The notes under the pieces were generated by a model that had not been told where the DNA came from, did no database searches, and saw only the letters and a list, made by a program, of their open reading frames with translations. A program made the position numbers and the translations under genes. Below, piece after piece: positions 13,001 through 22,751 of a stretch of DNA of 64,000 nucleotides; the stretch's first letter is position 1, and every line of letters starts with the position of its first letter. Source of the DNA: Todiramphus chloris collaris (taxonomy: Eukaryota > Chordata > Aves > Coraciiformes > Alcedinidae); assembly GCA_025345505.1 (NCBI GenBank), contig JANVCC010000030.1, positions 7,492,254-7,556,253 of the forward strand, in the 5' to 3' direction.

Positions 13001-16000
13001 CTAAAGGTTTTACATACTCCAGAGAACTCCTACTGTCCTTCAACAAATTGTTTCCAACTTTTCCCATGCACTTTCAAAGCATTCATCCTCCCAGCAGAAT
13101 ATCAAAGAGCACAGGATAAGAAAGCAATCATTCCCATCTGGATTAATAAGAACCAAGAGAATGACACTCTATGCAAGCCATAGAAAGCATAAATCAATAC
13201 TGAAGAATGTAGAAACTATTGTTTTATTACAGGCTCATTACAGCGGTGAATCTAACAAAGTTAAAATTTACGAGTTAGTCCAATGATAAGAAATTAAGCA
13301 AACACCTTTCTGAAGCTGCCTGTAAAAGGTTTCCAAGAGAGTCAAATTCACACGTCTTCTCCCCATGCACAGCAAAAAATAGGGTACAGTCCTTTGGTGG
13401 AGGTTCATCTGCTGCTATCTGTATTAAAACATTTGTAATAAAGTAGGTTGAGTATTTGCCCCTCGAACAAGTGAAAATGGTAACAGCACAGCTCTGTAGC
13501 AATTGCTCTTCAGTTTCCTAAATTCTAAACAAGTACTTCTTCCCTGCTTATTCCATAATTCAAATGCAAGGTAAAAACTGAAAAATAGAGAGTTGAACTG
13601 CAAAACTATTTATAATAAGTTAAGTTTATTACTATTAACTGTAATACTAGTTCCAGGCACAGAAAGCAAAGATTGTAGTTGTGGGGTTATTGGTTGGGGT
13701 TTTTTTGTATTACAAAGCAGAAATCTCTGTATTTGTTAAACATCAAATGATAAAATTATTACAAATGAAAACAGATGTCTCCTAGCATTACATAGATAAA
13801 GCACATTATAATGCAGATCAACTCAAGTGTGGCACCAAATGAAATCAGAATATACATACACTCTTCAGCTCATATGTATGAAGCACTTCATCAGTCCAAG
13901 ATTTTGATATTCTCAAGTGTCTCCTTACACAGCTTTCTCCTTCCTCCATCTTACGTAATGCTCTACAAATTATTTGAGGAGTTCCCCTGTGCTATACTAA
14001 CCTGTTGAAAAGCTTGAACTGTAGCAGAGTAAGAGCGTAAAGACAAGGAAAACTTCAACAAATTCTGCTGCAAAGGTGACAGACTCTGGCAGGCTACTTT
14101 CAGCATTTCATGGTAAGAAGAATAATCACTACCTGCAAAGTCAAAGAGCAAGCAGTTATCTTTCTTTACCATATTCTCATTGAAGAGGGGCTTTTCATCA
14201 TCATCATGATTCATACTAACAGAAACCCGTGAAGTTAACAGGAAATATGCATATGATCATTCCTCCTCAGTTTTCATTACAGCCATTTATACAGATGGAC
14301 GAGTGAAGTTCAGTAAAGATCCATGAGACTACACTTATATACATTCCTGAGGATGCAGACAGGCTTGGGGAGGAAGGAGACAGTTAAAAGCTCCCATTTT
14401 ATTCCAGTTGAGAAATGGAAACTTAGAGAAAAAGCATTTATACTGTTTTATAATTCCTGTCAAAACAGAAACTGGCAAGTAAAACATGTTTCAGTCTCAT
14501 CCACAACAGCTTCTATCAAACAGATATTCAAAAGCTTTGAGCATTTCACAGTAAAAACCTTACTGATACCAGTCCTCATTTGGCTTTCACAATCCTAACA
14601 CAACAGAAGACAAAACATTTTACTTTATTTTTCAACCATGTCAACTATCAGTCATCAGCAAGAAAAAGATTACAAAAACTTACCATCATTTTCAGATGTC
14701 TTAATATTTTGACTGGCTTCAACAAAATTCCAGAATTTTTCTTGACCTTCTTCTGATAAAAATTCACTGAGTAGGAAGAGAAGAGTTAGCTAGAGCTATG
14801 AATTTTCTCTCAATTTACAATTCTAATACTTTGTAATGCTTTACAGAAAGTTAGCTTCTACCACATATTTACCTAGATCAGAAAAACCTTACATTAGTAG
14901 AAAAAGCAGACCAGGAAAGCTAAAACTCAAACCAACCCAAACAGTAGTTTCGCATCAGGACAGACACCACAAAACATGAAAGAAACTTCTAAAGCATCAA
15001 CTGGTCTCTCAAAGACCACTGTCAGACAGTAGTGTACATGCTGGGAGCCCTCCTTCCTAATGCAGGTCTTTGTTTTTAAATGAGCAAAAGGAGAATTCAC
15101 AGCTTCCAATCATGACGTTGTAATTCACTGTATATTAAGCATGTGATTAGATAAGTATACATTAGACAGTAAAATAATTCTCTAAACATTGCTAACAACA
15201 AATACTTTTATCATGTCTAAACTCGTAACATGCTTCATACGCTAAAGGATGCTACAACACAAGACCTGGAGCCCACTACCTGCCACAATGGATTGTGTGT
15301 TCCAACCTGCTCTAAGGTGATGAGTAATTCTTGGAACAACAGGGTAATGAATTGCACTGCTGGGCTGAGTAAATTGAACAGCAGGAACTATTGCACACTG
15401 CGGCGCTGCATCATTCTGCAGTTCATCCAAGATGAACAATCCTACCTACCCAAAGTATTTGAATGTAATACATATGAATATAATATGAATATATATGGTT
15501 AAGTTATACATCAAGCCTTTGGCGCATTATTTATTTGCTTATTATTTCACAGTCTCTTAGGGTGAGCTTTTCCCCAAGCAAACATTTGGCATTGTCAGGA
15601 TATTTAAATCCTTGCATTAATACCTGAGCTTTACATTTTATGGCTTAAGGATTTTTCAGGCTTCAAATGTCAGCTTCTGTAGAGAAAGTTACAGAAAAGT
15701 AACTTCACCAAGGACAGACCTGTCCTGCCCCCTAAAGTCACACCCACCCCAATGAAAACCAGCAATGCTCACTATTCTCATGTGAACCAATCTGTGGTAA
15801 CACAGATGGAATTCCTTATGTGGCAGGACCCTCAAGCAACACAAAATTAAACACACGTACACTCACACAGATATCTGAAAGTCATATTTTGCATAGACAT
15901 CTCCAAATCAGAATACTACCAAATGAAATGATGGGGACTTCTAAAGTGCTAAGTAGACCGGCAGGGAAAAGACAGCATTTTGCTTTCTTTTTAAATAGTG

Positions 16001-19000
16001 TTCTTTGAAAACAAAGCCTGTAATACCATAGAAGAAATCTCCCCAGGCTGACTTGCACAGCTCTTAACAAAGCAGGTGACTTTACATAATTAATGCACAA
16101 CTCATATGAACAAAGGTAAGCTTGATCGAGCTAAATACGTGAAAGCAACGGATATTTATCAAAACCTACAGTCATCATCGTCAAAAATATTTTACTATGG
16201 AACCTTACAAGACCATGCTAAGCCTCTCAATCTAGTACTTTCAGTAAAACTTCGTAAGACAATATGAATATTTACTATAGAAATACTTACTATGGGATTA
16301 TTCATTATTAATATTTGTTCAAATGCACAATGAAAGAATTTACCGTGCAAACCCCTACTATCTCCTTGACAATACGCATCCCATCTCCCCCAGCACAGCA
16401 GTGATCATGTTTAACTGTTACTACTGCCAATGAACTAATATTGACCAGTACCCAAAGCACCACAAAACAAAGAGAACACCTAACTTCATCCTCTAAGCAT
16501 ATTCTCATTTGTCAACAAAAAATTACAGTGCACTTACCTTGTTTCAAGTAATAAAGGAGTTGAAGACCACTTTGTAGTTAGAGATGTTGTCACAGCCTTG
16601 GAATCTCCTTTTACAAGTGAAGAGCTGAACCAGATTCCAAGAACTGCAATAAGTATTCCCATTTTATAGAAGAAGCCTAAAAAAGATGAAGGAAAAAAGT
16701 TAGTTTTGCATTGTCTCTTTTTATAAATAGAGAATCTAACATACCCAAATATATTAAGGCACAATTTAAGATTCAGTGGCGCATTTAATGCAGTACATTA
16801 GTGAGATAATCATAGTCTCACGTGGGCTTACAAAATCAAACATACTATGAAAATGTGAAAAGATACAAGTATTTTAAGATCTGACTCCTGAGATGCAATT
16901 TAACCGAAATCAATTCTAGCTTCCTCCAGGTTTACGCTCTCAAGTAGACTTGCTTCTCTTCTGGGATATCCACATTACAGGTGACAAACAGCAGATATTT
17001 CAGGTTAGGTGGAAAACCAACCCACTGTTCATTTTATGGGAGGTACAGTCACATTTTGCATTTGCACAGACATATCAGCTGGTGTACTAACCAATGTCAG
17101 AGGAGCCAGGCAAGGTCAAGGTTCCCTAGTCAGCCCTTTAGGTTCTGCTGGGTACAGTGGCCTTCTCTGGGGAATGAAGAAAACAAGCATTTCCTGGATG
17201 CACTAAGTATCACCAACTTTAGAGGCTGAAAAATGAATGAAATAATGAACAATCTCAAATGATACAACTTACTCCAAGATATGAGAAAAAAAACCCCAAT
17301 GATGCTGTTTCGTTACTGTCCTTCATGGGTACTTTCATGCCTGTCCAGCCTCTGACCTATGCATCATAATACAGCTGAGTAGAATTTCCTTGCCCACATC
17401 TCTTGAGCTTATGGAAGACCTGAGTTCTCCTGTTAGCTTTCCATTATAGTCTCCCAAAGGTGAAGCCTTCCCCCCACCCACTCTCTGACTACAGTATATT
17501 GACTAAACACCCTATATACCTTCTCACTTCTTAACCCTTAGTTTTCTGGATAAACCATTTTCCATTGAACAAACCAGCCCGCTCAAATACCAGTTATATC
17601 ATGCCCAATGACCTGTCAGGATCTAACCCATGTCTTCTTTCATGATGATCTCCATGTAAAAAATAAGTTTTGTGCATGTGTTACATATCTGTAGTTACAG
17701 CTCTACGTCTATATAGATAGACATAACAACTTCATCCTACTCCCTTTAAAAATGTATACTCCAGCTAACAGCTCACCAGCACTCACTCACCTGTCACCCT
17801 TTCTGTATCTCTAAGCCCTTTCTTTCAGAAGTGAACAGAAATGCCCTGCTCTAATACATGAAGAACAACTTGCTCAGCTGCACAAGACGTTTGTTTGCTG
17901 CTGCACCTGGGAAGCAGATGGCACCGCATGACACAGAAGGGTTGCAGCTACCACTTGCTGTGTGCAGAGGAGGAAGCTCGGTCAATATTTGTGGAGTAAA
18001 ACCTTGGCTTCCGCCAAGCACAACAAAAACCCCAAGGTGTGCAGTTCCTCCCGGAATTGGGTCCTTCTTGTTCACTGTAAACCATACACAGTAGTTTGGA
18101 GTGTGTAAAAGAATACTCTGTACTGCAGTCTGACAGCCAGAACTGCTGTGCTGCTCTCTCCTGCCTGCCTCCCCTTCTGTGAAAGGCTGTAACAAAAGCC
18201 TTTTTCTATAAGAAATAGGGGAAAAAACCAAAAAACAACAAAACACGCATTTGTCACCTGACACCAGTTTAGCCAACTGAAAACCTGCAGATTAGAAATA
18301 TCTGCACACCCTGAACAAGAAGAGTCATAAACTAAAGGGAACTCCAGCATCTCAAAGGAAAATAAAAACACACCATGGATAACAGAAGTAAGAAGTACAG
18401 GAATGAAAGTGAATGATACGAGGAGGTCCTGCTGTGTTCTGTGTCAGGTAACAAAGCTGAAATCAATCTAAAGACATTGTAAAGTGGATTTTTGAAGCCT
18501 CATTTGTAGATATTTTTCATCCAATTACTCAGTTTAATATACACTTGACTTTTGGAAACCTGCACATCTGGCCTTAGAGGAAAGAGTAAATCATCCCACA
18601 GCCACAGGTCCTGCTGGACTGTGAGAGCAGTGACCTCTGCCATGTCCCCTGAGGCCCGCCTGGTAGCCAGCGGGTGAAACACTGCTGCACGGGAGGGCAA
18701 ACAAGCTTGGGCCAAGATGCCACCTCCCCGTGTAAGGGCCACAACGCTCAAGTGAGATACCACTCTGAACCAAGTCTTGTCAACAGCAAAGACCACGGGT
18801 AACGCCTGGAAAGCTTCTGTACACGTGCCTTTTAAGGAGAGGGATCGTGCCGCCGGACTCAAGATACCGAAGCTAAACCGCGGCGTTTGATGAGGCCAAA
18901 AGCTCACGCTTGAAGAGCATCGACTGTAAGTAATTTGTGACGAGCGTCCGTCCGAGTCTCGCCTGCCGCACTCGCGCCCGTGGCCCGGCACAGCGGCTGC

Positions 19001-19562
19001 GGAGCGGCCGCTCGCACGCTGCTGCCACTCCAAAGGTGCCAGGGCAGGGTGCGCGTCCGTTAACGCCGAGGGGCGTTCAGTGCCCGAGCGCGGCCTCCGA
19101 CGCTCTCCGCTCGCGCAGCCGTTGACCGGCTGCTCCGAGAGGCGCGCAGACGCCGCGCCGAGCTCGAGCGGCCACCGCCGCGCCGCTCCTGTCCTGTCCG
19201 CGGAGCTGGCGTAACGGTGCCCGGTACCTGCCGCCCGCTTCCACCCAACCCGTTACCGCCGCCGGGGCCCGCGGAGCCCCATGGCCGCTCCCCGCCTCCC
19301 CCACGCGACGACGACGGCGGCGGCGGCGCCCTGATGGAGGCGGCCCCGGGTCCGGGCCCCCGCCCGCCGCTGCCTCGCGCCCCTCACGGCTCGGACCGCG
19401 GCGCCCCCGCCGCGCGCGCCCCCTGCCTCCCCTGCCCAGCGCGCGGGTCGCTGTGGTAACCGCACCTGTGAGCGGCCGCCACGCTCCCTTCCGGCTCGTG
19501 CCGCTCCCGCCGCTTCCGGGCACGCCGCTTCCGCTGCCGGTCGAGAGCGGCCGCGCCGCCAT
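899..19562 (-). CDS. UGGT1: UDP-glucose:glycoprotein glucosyltransferase 1, 5' part (14 coding exons, 513 residues; 3' part outside window)
   Basis: The family enzyme sits in the ER lumen. It recognises misfolded N-glycoproteins and puts one glucose back on their Man9 glycan so that calnexin/calreticulin rebind them. Joined exons (high to low coordinate): 19562-19466, 16676-16538, 14766-14684, 14132-14002, 13418-13306, 12115-11941, 9452-9356, 7681-7603, 7401-7301, 6453-6354, 5269-5209, 2188-2097, 1433-1283, 1018-899. Their lengths sum to 1539 nt = 513 codons with matching phase at each junction. The translation follows human UGGT1 closely, e.g. [48 protein letters not shown] and [12 protein letters not shown]. 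Only the signal peptide and the N-terminal thioredoxin-like sensor region are encoded here. The C-terminal GT24 catalytic domain and the ER-retention tail lie beyond the left edge. A CR1 element lies in the intron between exons 6 and 7. Confidence 0.97.
1283..1433 (-). CDS. UGGT1: UGGT1 coding exon 13 (residues 423-473)
   Basis: The exon encodes [20 protein letters not shown], then [13 protein letters not shown] and [12 protein letters not shown]. The acceptor is CTTCCAG and the donor is TTTCA|GTGCGT. Confidence 0.96.
2097..2188 (-). CDS. UGGT1: UGGT1 coding exon 12 (residues 393-422)
   Basis: The exon encodes [20 protein letters not shown], then [10 protein letters not shown]. The acceptor is TTTTTTCCAG and the donor is TTTAG|GTAGGG. 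Confidence 0.95.
2189..5208 (-). other. UGGT1: UGGT1 intron 11 (about 3 kb)
   Basis: This is AT-rich intronic DNA. I saw no conserved UGGT1 sequence, RNA gene or identifiable transposon; the open frames here (for example at 2508-2738 and 2997-3194) have no recognisable similarity. Confidence 0.65.
5209..5269 (-). CDS. UGGT1: UGGT1 coding exon 11 (residues 372-392)
   Basis: The exon is 61 nt and encodes [20 protein letters not shown]. The acceptor is TTCTGTAG and the donor is AAAAG|GTAATG. Confidence 0.94.
6354..6453 (-). CDS. UGGT1: UGGT1 coding exon 10 (residues 339-371)
   Basis: The exon encodes [20 protein letters not shown], then [13 protein letters not shown]. The acceptor is CACTTTTAG and the donor is GCCAG|GTAACT. 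Confidence 0.95.
7301..7401 (-). CDS. UGGT1: UGGT1 coding exon 9 (residues 305-338)
   Basis: The exon encodes [20 protein letters not shown], then [13 protein letters not shown], nearly identical to human UGGT1. The acceptor is CCTTTTAG and the donor is ACAAG|GTAATC. Confidence 0.96.
7603..7681 (-). CDS. UGGT1: UGGT1 coding exon 8 (residues 279-304)
   Basis: The exon encodes [20 protein letters not shown], then LFGKL. The NAT triplet is an N-glycosylation sequon at the position of the human NTT. The acceptor is TTTATAG and the donor is CTAAG|GTAAAA. Confidence 0.95.
7682..9355 (-). other. UGGT1: UGGT1 intron 7
   Basis: The intron is AT-rich. It contains an 18-base A run at 8771-8788 and a second A-rich tract near 8924-8940. 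No gene or named repeat was recognised. Confidence 0.6.
9356..9452 (-). CDS. UGGT1: UGGT1 coding exon 7 (residues 247-278)
   Basis: The exon encodes [20 protein letters not shown], then [12 protein letters not shown], the strongly conserved [13 protein letters not shown] block. The acceptor is CCTTACAG and the donor is AAAG|GTGAAT. Confidence 0.96.
10588..11790 (-). mobile_element. CR1-type non-LTR retrotransposon (LINE), 5'-truncated and degraded, inside UGGT1 intron 6
   Basis: The minus strand encodes the C-terminal part of a LINE reverse transcriptase. Visible motifs include [18 protein letters not shown], the PQGSILGP block and the catalytic-type FADDTKL, followed by a downstream region with [15 protein letters not shown] and [13 protein letters not shown]. 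The 3' end (lowest coordinates) has the avian CR1 tail, with the [11 protein letters not shown] segment and a terminal sequence near 10595-10630. An in-frame TGA at 11407-11405 directly after CAAIQ, plus a later frame change, show the copy is dead. The insertion lies antisense-free: it has the same orientation as UGGT1, 5' truncated at about 11790. Confidence 0.93.
11941..12115 (-). CDS. UGGT1: UGGT1 coding exon 6 (residues 188-246)
   Basis: The exon encodes [20 protein letters not shown], then [13 protein letters not shown] and [10 protein letters not shown]. The acceptor is ACTCTTAG and the donor is GCT|GTAAGT. The 5' end of the CR1 insertion lies only about 150 nt into the following intron. 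Confidence 0.96.
12116..13305 (-). other. UGGT1: UGGT1 intron 5
   Basis: AT-rich non-coding sequence with a 14-15 base A run near 12790-12804. No gene or repeat family was recognised. Confidence 0.6.
13306..13418 (-). CDS. UGGT1: UGGT1 coding exon 5 (residues 151-187)
   Basis: The exon encodes [20 protein letters not shown], then [17 protein letters not shown]. The acceptor is AATACAG. The donor AAAG|GTGTTT is weak at +4 to +6, but the phase fits exon 6. Confidence 0.95.
14002..14132 (-). CDS. UGGT1: UGGT1 coding exon 4 (residues 107-150)
   Basis: The exon encodes [33 protein letters not shown] and TVQAFQQ. The acceptor is TTTGCAG and the donor is CAACAG|GTTAGT. It belongs to the first thioredoxin-like domain. 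Confidence 0.96.
14684..14766 (-). CDS. UGGT1: UGGT1 coding exon 3 (residues 79-106)
   Basis: The exon encodes [20 protein letters not shown] and onward, a near match to human UGGT1. It lies between a CTACTCAG acceptor and a GATG|GTAAGT donor. It is 83 nt, too short to stand out as an open frame. Confidence 0.95.
14767..16537 (-). other. UGGT1: UGGT1 intron 2
   Basis: Non-coding sequence of about 1.8 kb. Short open frames on both strands overlap each other and resemble nothing I recognise. Confidence 0.6.
16538..16676 (-). CDS. UGGT1: UGGT1 coding exon 2 (signal peptide; residues 33-78)
   Basis: The acceptor TTTTTTAG precedes GCTTCTTCTAT and the donor is AAG|GTAAGT. The exon encodes a hydrophobic stretch ([17 protein letters not shown]) followed by KGDSK, a typical ER signal peptide with cleavage expected near G56, then the start of the mature protein ([16 protein letters not shown]). 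An in-frame Met at 16662-16660 could serve as an alternative start. Confidence 0.95.
16677..19465 (-). other. UGGT1: UGGT1 intron 1
   Basis: About 2.8 kb between the start exon and the signal-peptide exon. The right part (from about 18.9 kb) is CpG-rich and belongs to the promoter island; the rest is ordinary intron. The open frames here (for example 17851-18276 and 18500-19033, minus) show no recognisable domain. Confidence 0.65.
19466..19562 (-). CDS. UGGT1: UGGT1 coding exon 1 (start codon; residues 1-32)
   Basis: ATG at 19562-19560 opens a Ser/Gly/Arg-rich leader ending RPLTG. The donor is ACAG|GTGCGG with one base carried over, and this phase is what exon 2 needs. The joined text RPLTGFFYKMG aligns with human LPVTGVCYKMG, which is why this ATG and donor were preferred to other ATGs in the CpG island. 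The start context is weak at -3 (T) but has G at +4. Confidence 0.82.
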
Positions 19563-19598
19563 AGAGTTTATAGCGGGGCAGCGCCAGACTGTACCCTG

Positions 19599-19610
19599 GC
19601 CGCCATCTTC
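19599..19610 (-). promoter_or_regulatory. UGGT1: YY1-like site upstream of the UGGT1 start
   Basis: The plus strand reads GCCGCCATCTTC; the minus strand gives the AAGATGGCGGC core known for YY1. It lies about 37 bp 5' of the UGGT1 ATG. YY1 sites in this orientation are common just downstream of transcription starts, which would put the UGGT1 start slightly above 19610. The site is seen; binding is inferred. Confidence 0.55.
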
Positions 19611-21559
19611 GGGGGGTGTCGGCGCGGGGCTCAGCCTGGGGGTGGAAGTCCCGGCATTCTCCTCAGGGCCCCGTACCCGGCATCGGCCGGGGCCACCGGC
19701 GCTCCGTAGCGCAGAGCCCGCCTTAGCCCGGGGCGGGGGCCGGGTGGCCGCGGCGCTAGTGGCGTCCCCGGCGTCCCGCGCGCCTGCCGAGCGGCAGCCC
19801 TAGTAAGGAAGCGGGCGGGGCCGCTTCGGGCGAGCTGGCTGTCACCGACTAAGCTCGGACAGGGGCAACTGGGGGGGTTCCGGCCAGAGCCAGCGCGGTT
19901 CTTAGAGCTGCACTCGCCGGAGGTGGTGGCTCTGGAAAGCTGCCGTCAGTCAGAGCTGCGAGCCGGGCTCCGCGGCCGGCAGTGCCAGCCTGAAAGGGGC
20001 CCACCCGCGCAACCCTGGAGGCCCCGACCCCGAGGTAGTGTCGGTGACCGAGCCAGTGGCTACACCCTGCCGGGCCGGGGAAAGTGGTGCGGGTTCACGT
20101 TCTGCTTCCCTGAAATCCCACTGCCTTCAGCAGCCTTACATCAACTGTCTTCTTTATCACGCACCCCTACAAGTACCCAGACACTGTCACTCACAGCCCA
20201 GTAGTCATGGGGCTCCCCATCTTAAAATGTGAGAACACCCCTGTTGGGTCAGTACAGAGCTGTCTAACACCACATCCCTACCAGAGCATGTAAGCGAGAG
20301 CGTAAGATCACAACAAACAGGGAGCAATGATTTTATCAGAACTTTATGCAGTGTCTGTGTAAGAAGTGGGTAGCGCCAGAGGCAAAGGTGGAATCAATGT
20401 TTTTTCTTTCGTTAACTGGTCTAGTTGACAACCGTGTCCTGCTGAAAGGAGTCCCACAACTTAGTTGCACTGTACAGAGAACAGCTTCTCTCAGTTGCTG
20501 GTTTGTTTACAGAGTAAATATGAGGGGGAATTGAAAGCAGCATATGGCAGATAAAAAAACGGTTGTTCTTTGTTCATCTTCTCTGTACCTTTTACAGCCC
20601 TCCATGAGAAGTTCTTCTGAACTGTCCCCTTTCCAGCCTGAAGATGCCAAGTCCATTTAGCTGTTCTTCACTTGATCTGTCTCTGATCGTCTTTGCAACA
20701 TCCTCTGAACTTTTTGTAGTGTTAGTGTGAACTTCCTGAGCCATAGGGATAGGGGAGTAGAACTGCTCATCTCATTCAAGTCAGGAGGCCACCCAAGTGC
20801 AGTAACTCTGACAAGGGTAAGGGCAGTGTCCCAGGAGCCAAGCCACAGGACAAATCTCAAGTCCTGACCATCTCAATGGTCACCATGAAGAGCAGTATTC
20901 TCTCCAAAGCAAACCTAACCACTGTCTGTACCCAAAGCTTCCTCAGCAGCTGTTTGCAGGGTCACAACACAAACCTGAAGACCTTGCAAGGTAAAGTTGG
21001 GGATTATTCAGCCGTGCTTCTGTAATTCCAAGGTTTTCTTTCTGGTTTAGGTTTAAAGTATTACTAAAACTCTGAAAATGACACTTATCTGTCTGACTTC
21101 ATCTCTGAGCCTCAAGACACAAGGACCTAAATGAGAACATGGAAAATCCCTATATTCCAAGGTGTAACCAAACCTGGGGCAGCCCTGGACTGGTGGCATC
21201 TCAGGGTTGCAATGTGAGTTGTCACCAAAGTTTTGGGTTTGGTTTTCTTTTTTTTTTAATTTACTTTTTTTCTCCTCTCCCGGTGAGTAGCAAATATATA
21301 TGCCAGAGTCAACAGGGCTGTTGAAGTCAGTTGTTCATTGATGCAGTCTGTGTACTTCCAAAGCCCCCTTTCCCTGAGCACATCAGCAACGTTTGGTCTC
21401 TGGCAGGGGCTGCCCCGTGTCAGGGCCTTGGCCGCCCTACGCTCAGCTTTCTCTCGTGCCTTGTGACCTGTGGAGCTCCTCCCGACCTCACGATGCTGCT
21501 TTGCGTACTTCAGCTTAGAAAGAAGACGCGAGAAGCAAACGTCTCACCGAGACGGACCA
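19611..21559. other. UGGT1-SAP130 intergenic interval
   Basis: The left 500 bp belong to the UGGT1 CpG island; from about 20.1 to 21.5 kb the sequence is ordinary non-repetitive DNA with a short T-rich tract near 21243-21275. No conserved coding exon, RNA gene or transposon was recognised. Confidence 0.6.
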
Positions 21560-21826
21560 GCATAGTCGTTTCCAGGCGCGTCCGTGTTGTCCCCGGGCGC
21601 CGTAGCGCGGAACGTGCCGTGTGAGGGGCCGGCCCGGGCCGTGCCGTGCCGTGCCGCTCTGGGGCGAGAGGCGGCGGGGAGAAGGCGGGGGAGCGGGGCC
21701 GGGGGGCGGCTGGCGCGCGGAGCTCCCCAGGGCGCGGGGCCCGGCCCCGCCCATGCCGCGTTTCCTAGGAAACCGCGCGGCCTGCGGCCAATAGCGCGCC
21801 CGGGCGAGGCACCGCCCCTCTCGCGC

Positions 21827-21835
21827 CTCGCGAGA
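21827..21835. promoter_or_regulatory. SAP130: CTCGCGAGA element (BANP-type palindrome)
   Basis: CTCGCGAGA matches nine of ten bases of the TCTCGCGAGA promoter palindrome known to bind BANP in CpG-island promoters. A second partial copy, TCTCGCG, lies at 21819-21825. Confidence 0.45.
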
Positions 21836-21861
21836 TCCTCCCCTTTGGGGCGTGCGTGCGG

Positions 21862-21880
21862 ACTACGCCTCCCAGCAGCC
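21862..21880 (+). promoter_or_regulatory. SAP130: ZNF143-like (SBS) motif
   Basis: ACTACGCCTCCCAGCAGCC resembles the ZNF143/THAP11 promoter motif ACTACAATTCCCAGCATGC, keeping the ACTAC and TCCCAGCA blocks at the right spacing. It lies shortly upstream of the untranslated exon. Binding is inferred. Confidence 0.55.
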
Positions 21881-21979
21881 CCGCGGGGAGCGCCGCCGCA
21901 GCCAATGGGGCGGGGGGGCGCTGGGGGGGCGGGGCCGACCGGAGCCAATCCGCCGCGGGCAGCTGCGGCGGCGGAAGCG

Positions 21980-22039
21980 GAGCTCGGTTCTCGGCGGTGG
22001 CGGCGCAACGGCGGCTGCCGCGGGGCGCCCCGGGCACAG
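21980..22039 (+). other. SAP130: SAP130 5' untranslated exon (3' boundary only)
   Basis: The donor GGGCACAG|GTAACG at 22039/22040 is the best match in the island, and the ATG exon has an acceptor (CCCGCAG) at 22791-22793, which implies an upstream exon. The 5' limit is not visible; the given start is nominal. Confidence 0.5.
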
Positions 22040-22504
22040 GTAACGCTGCGGGTGGTGCGCCCGACGCCGCCTCGCTCTGAGGGCCGAGGGCGGCTCCGGA
22101 GAAGGGCTGCGGGCGGGGAGCGGCGGCTGCCGCTTCGGTGCGCGGCGGCGGGGGGCGAGCCCGCGCCTGGCGACGGCGGTGCGGAGCGGGGCGAGCGGCT
22201 GAGCGGGGCGAGCGGCTGAGGCGGCGGCTGCGGGGGGGAGAGCGAAGACGAGAGGAGAGGGGCGGGGCTGTGCGCGGCAGCAGGACCAGGGCGGGAGGGC
22301 GAGAAGGGGCGGGAGCAGGACAGGCCAGCGGGGAGCGGAGCAGGGCAGGGCAGGGGAGAGGAGGGCTGGGACGGGCGCTGCAGGCTGCGCTCGAGTGCGG
22401 ACAGGGGCGGCCCCGGACACCGCCGCGCTCCCGGGAACATCCGGGCCCTGCAGCCTCTCACGGCGGCACGGCAGGGCGGGGCCCGGGAGGCACGGGCGGC
22501 CCTC

Positions 22505-22665
22505 ATTGGCCGGTGCCGTCCTCTTCCCATTGGCTCGCCTCCTCGTGAGGTCATTGGCACAGCCGCTCCTCATTGGCTGCGGAGGCCTGCGCCCGATTGG
22601 CCTGTGCGGCGGGGGCGCGCGCGCGCTGGCGCAAGGCCCGCAGCGCCGCCAGCGCCGCGCCCAAT
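22505..22665. promoter_or_regulatory. SAP130: Array of CCAAT (NF-Y) boxes between the SAP130 untranslated exon and the ATG exon
   Basis: Inverted CCAAT boxes (ATTGG) begin at 22505, 22529, 22553, 22572 and 22596, i.e. at steps of 24, 24, 19 and 24 bp, and a forward CCAAT lies at 22661. NF-Y arrays with this kind of spacing mark promoters. The array is about 135-295 bp upstream of the ATG, suggesting a second promoter with an unspliced leader. Confidence 0.65.
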
Positions 22666-22751
22666 GAGCGGGGCGGGAGCGGGGGGCGGTGCCTCCGGCG
22701 GTGCCGTCGCGCCGTGTGAGGCGGCGGGCGGGGCGGGGGTCGCCGGTAGAG

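Larger units (their letters stand above)
18900..20100 (-). promoter_or_regulatory. UGGT1: CpG island covering the UGGT1 promoter and first exon
   Basis: GC- and CpG-dense sequence surrounds the UGGT1 start codon at 19562, with a GC box (GGGCGGGGC) near 19814. On the minus strand a TATAAA-like word lies only a few bases upstream of the ATG, so it is unlikely to be a working TATA box for the full-length leader. The transcription start was not located. Confidence 0.8.

Noticed and set aside
17851-18276. Minus-strand 141-codon frame in UGGT1 intron 1
   Set aside because: No similarity to UGGT1 or any family I know, no splice sites in keeping with the phase, and a competing open frame on the other strand.
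19253-19465. Alternative UGGT1 start at the ATG reading MGLRGPRRR
   Set aside because: Its nearest donor (GTAACG) leaves two bases, which puts exon 2 into a frame with an early stop. The ATG at 19562 gives the right phase and the conserved RPLTG-FFYKMG junction.
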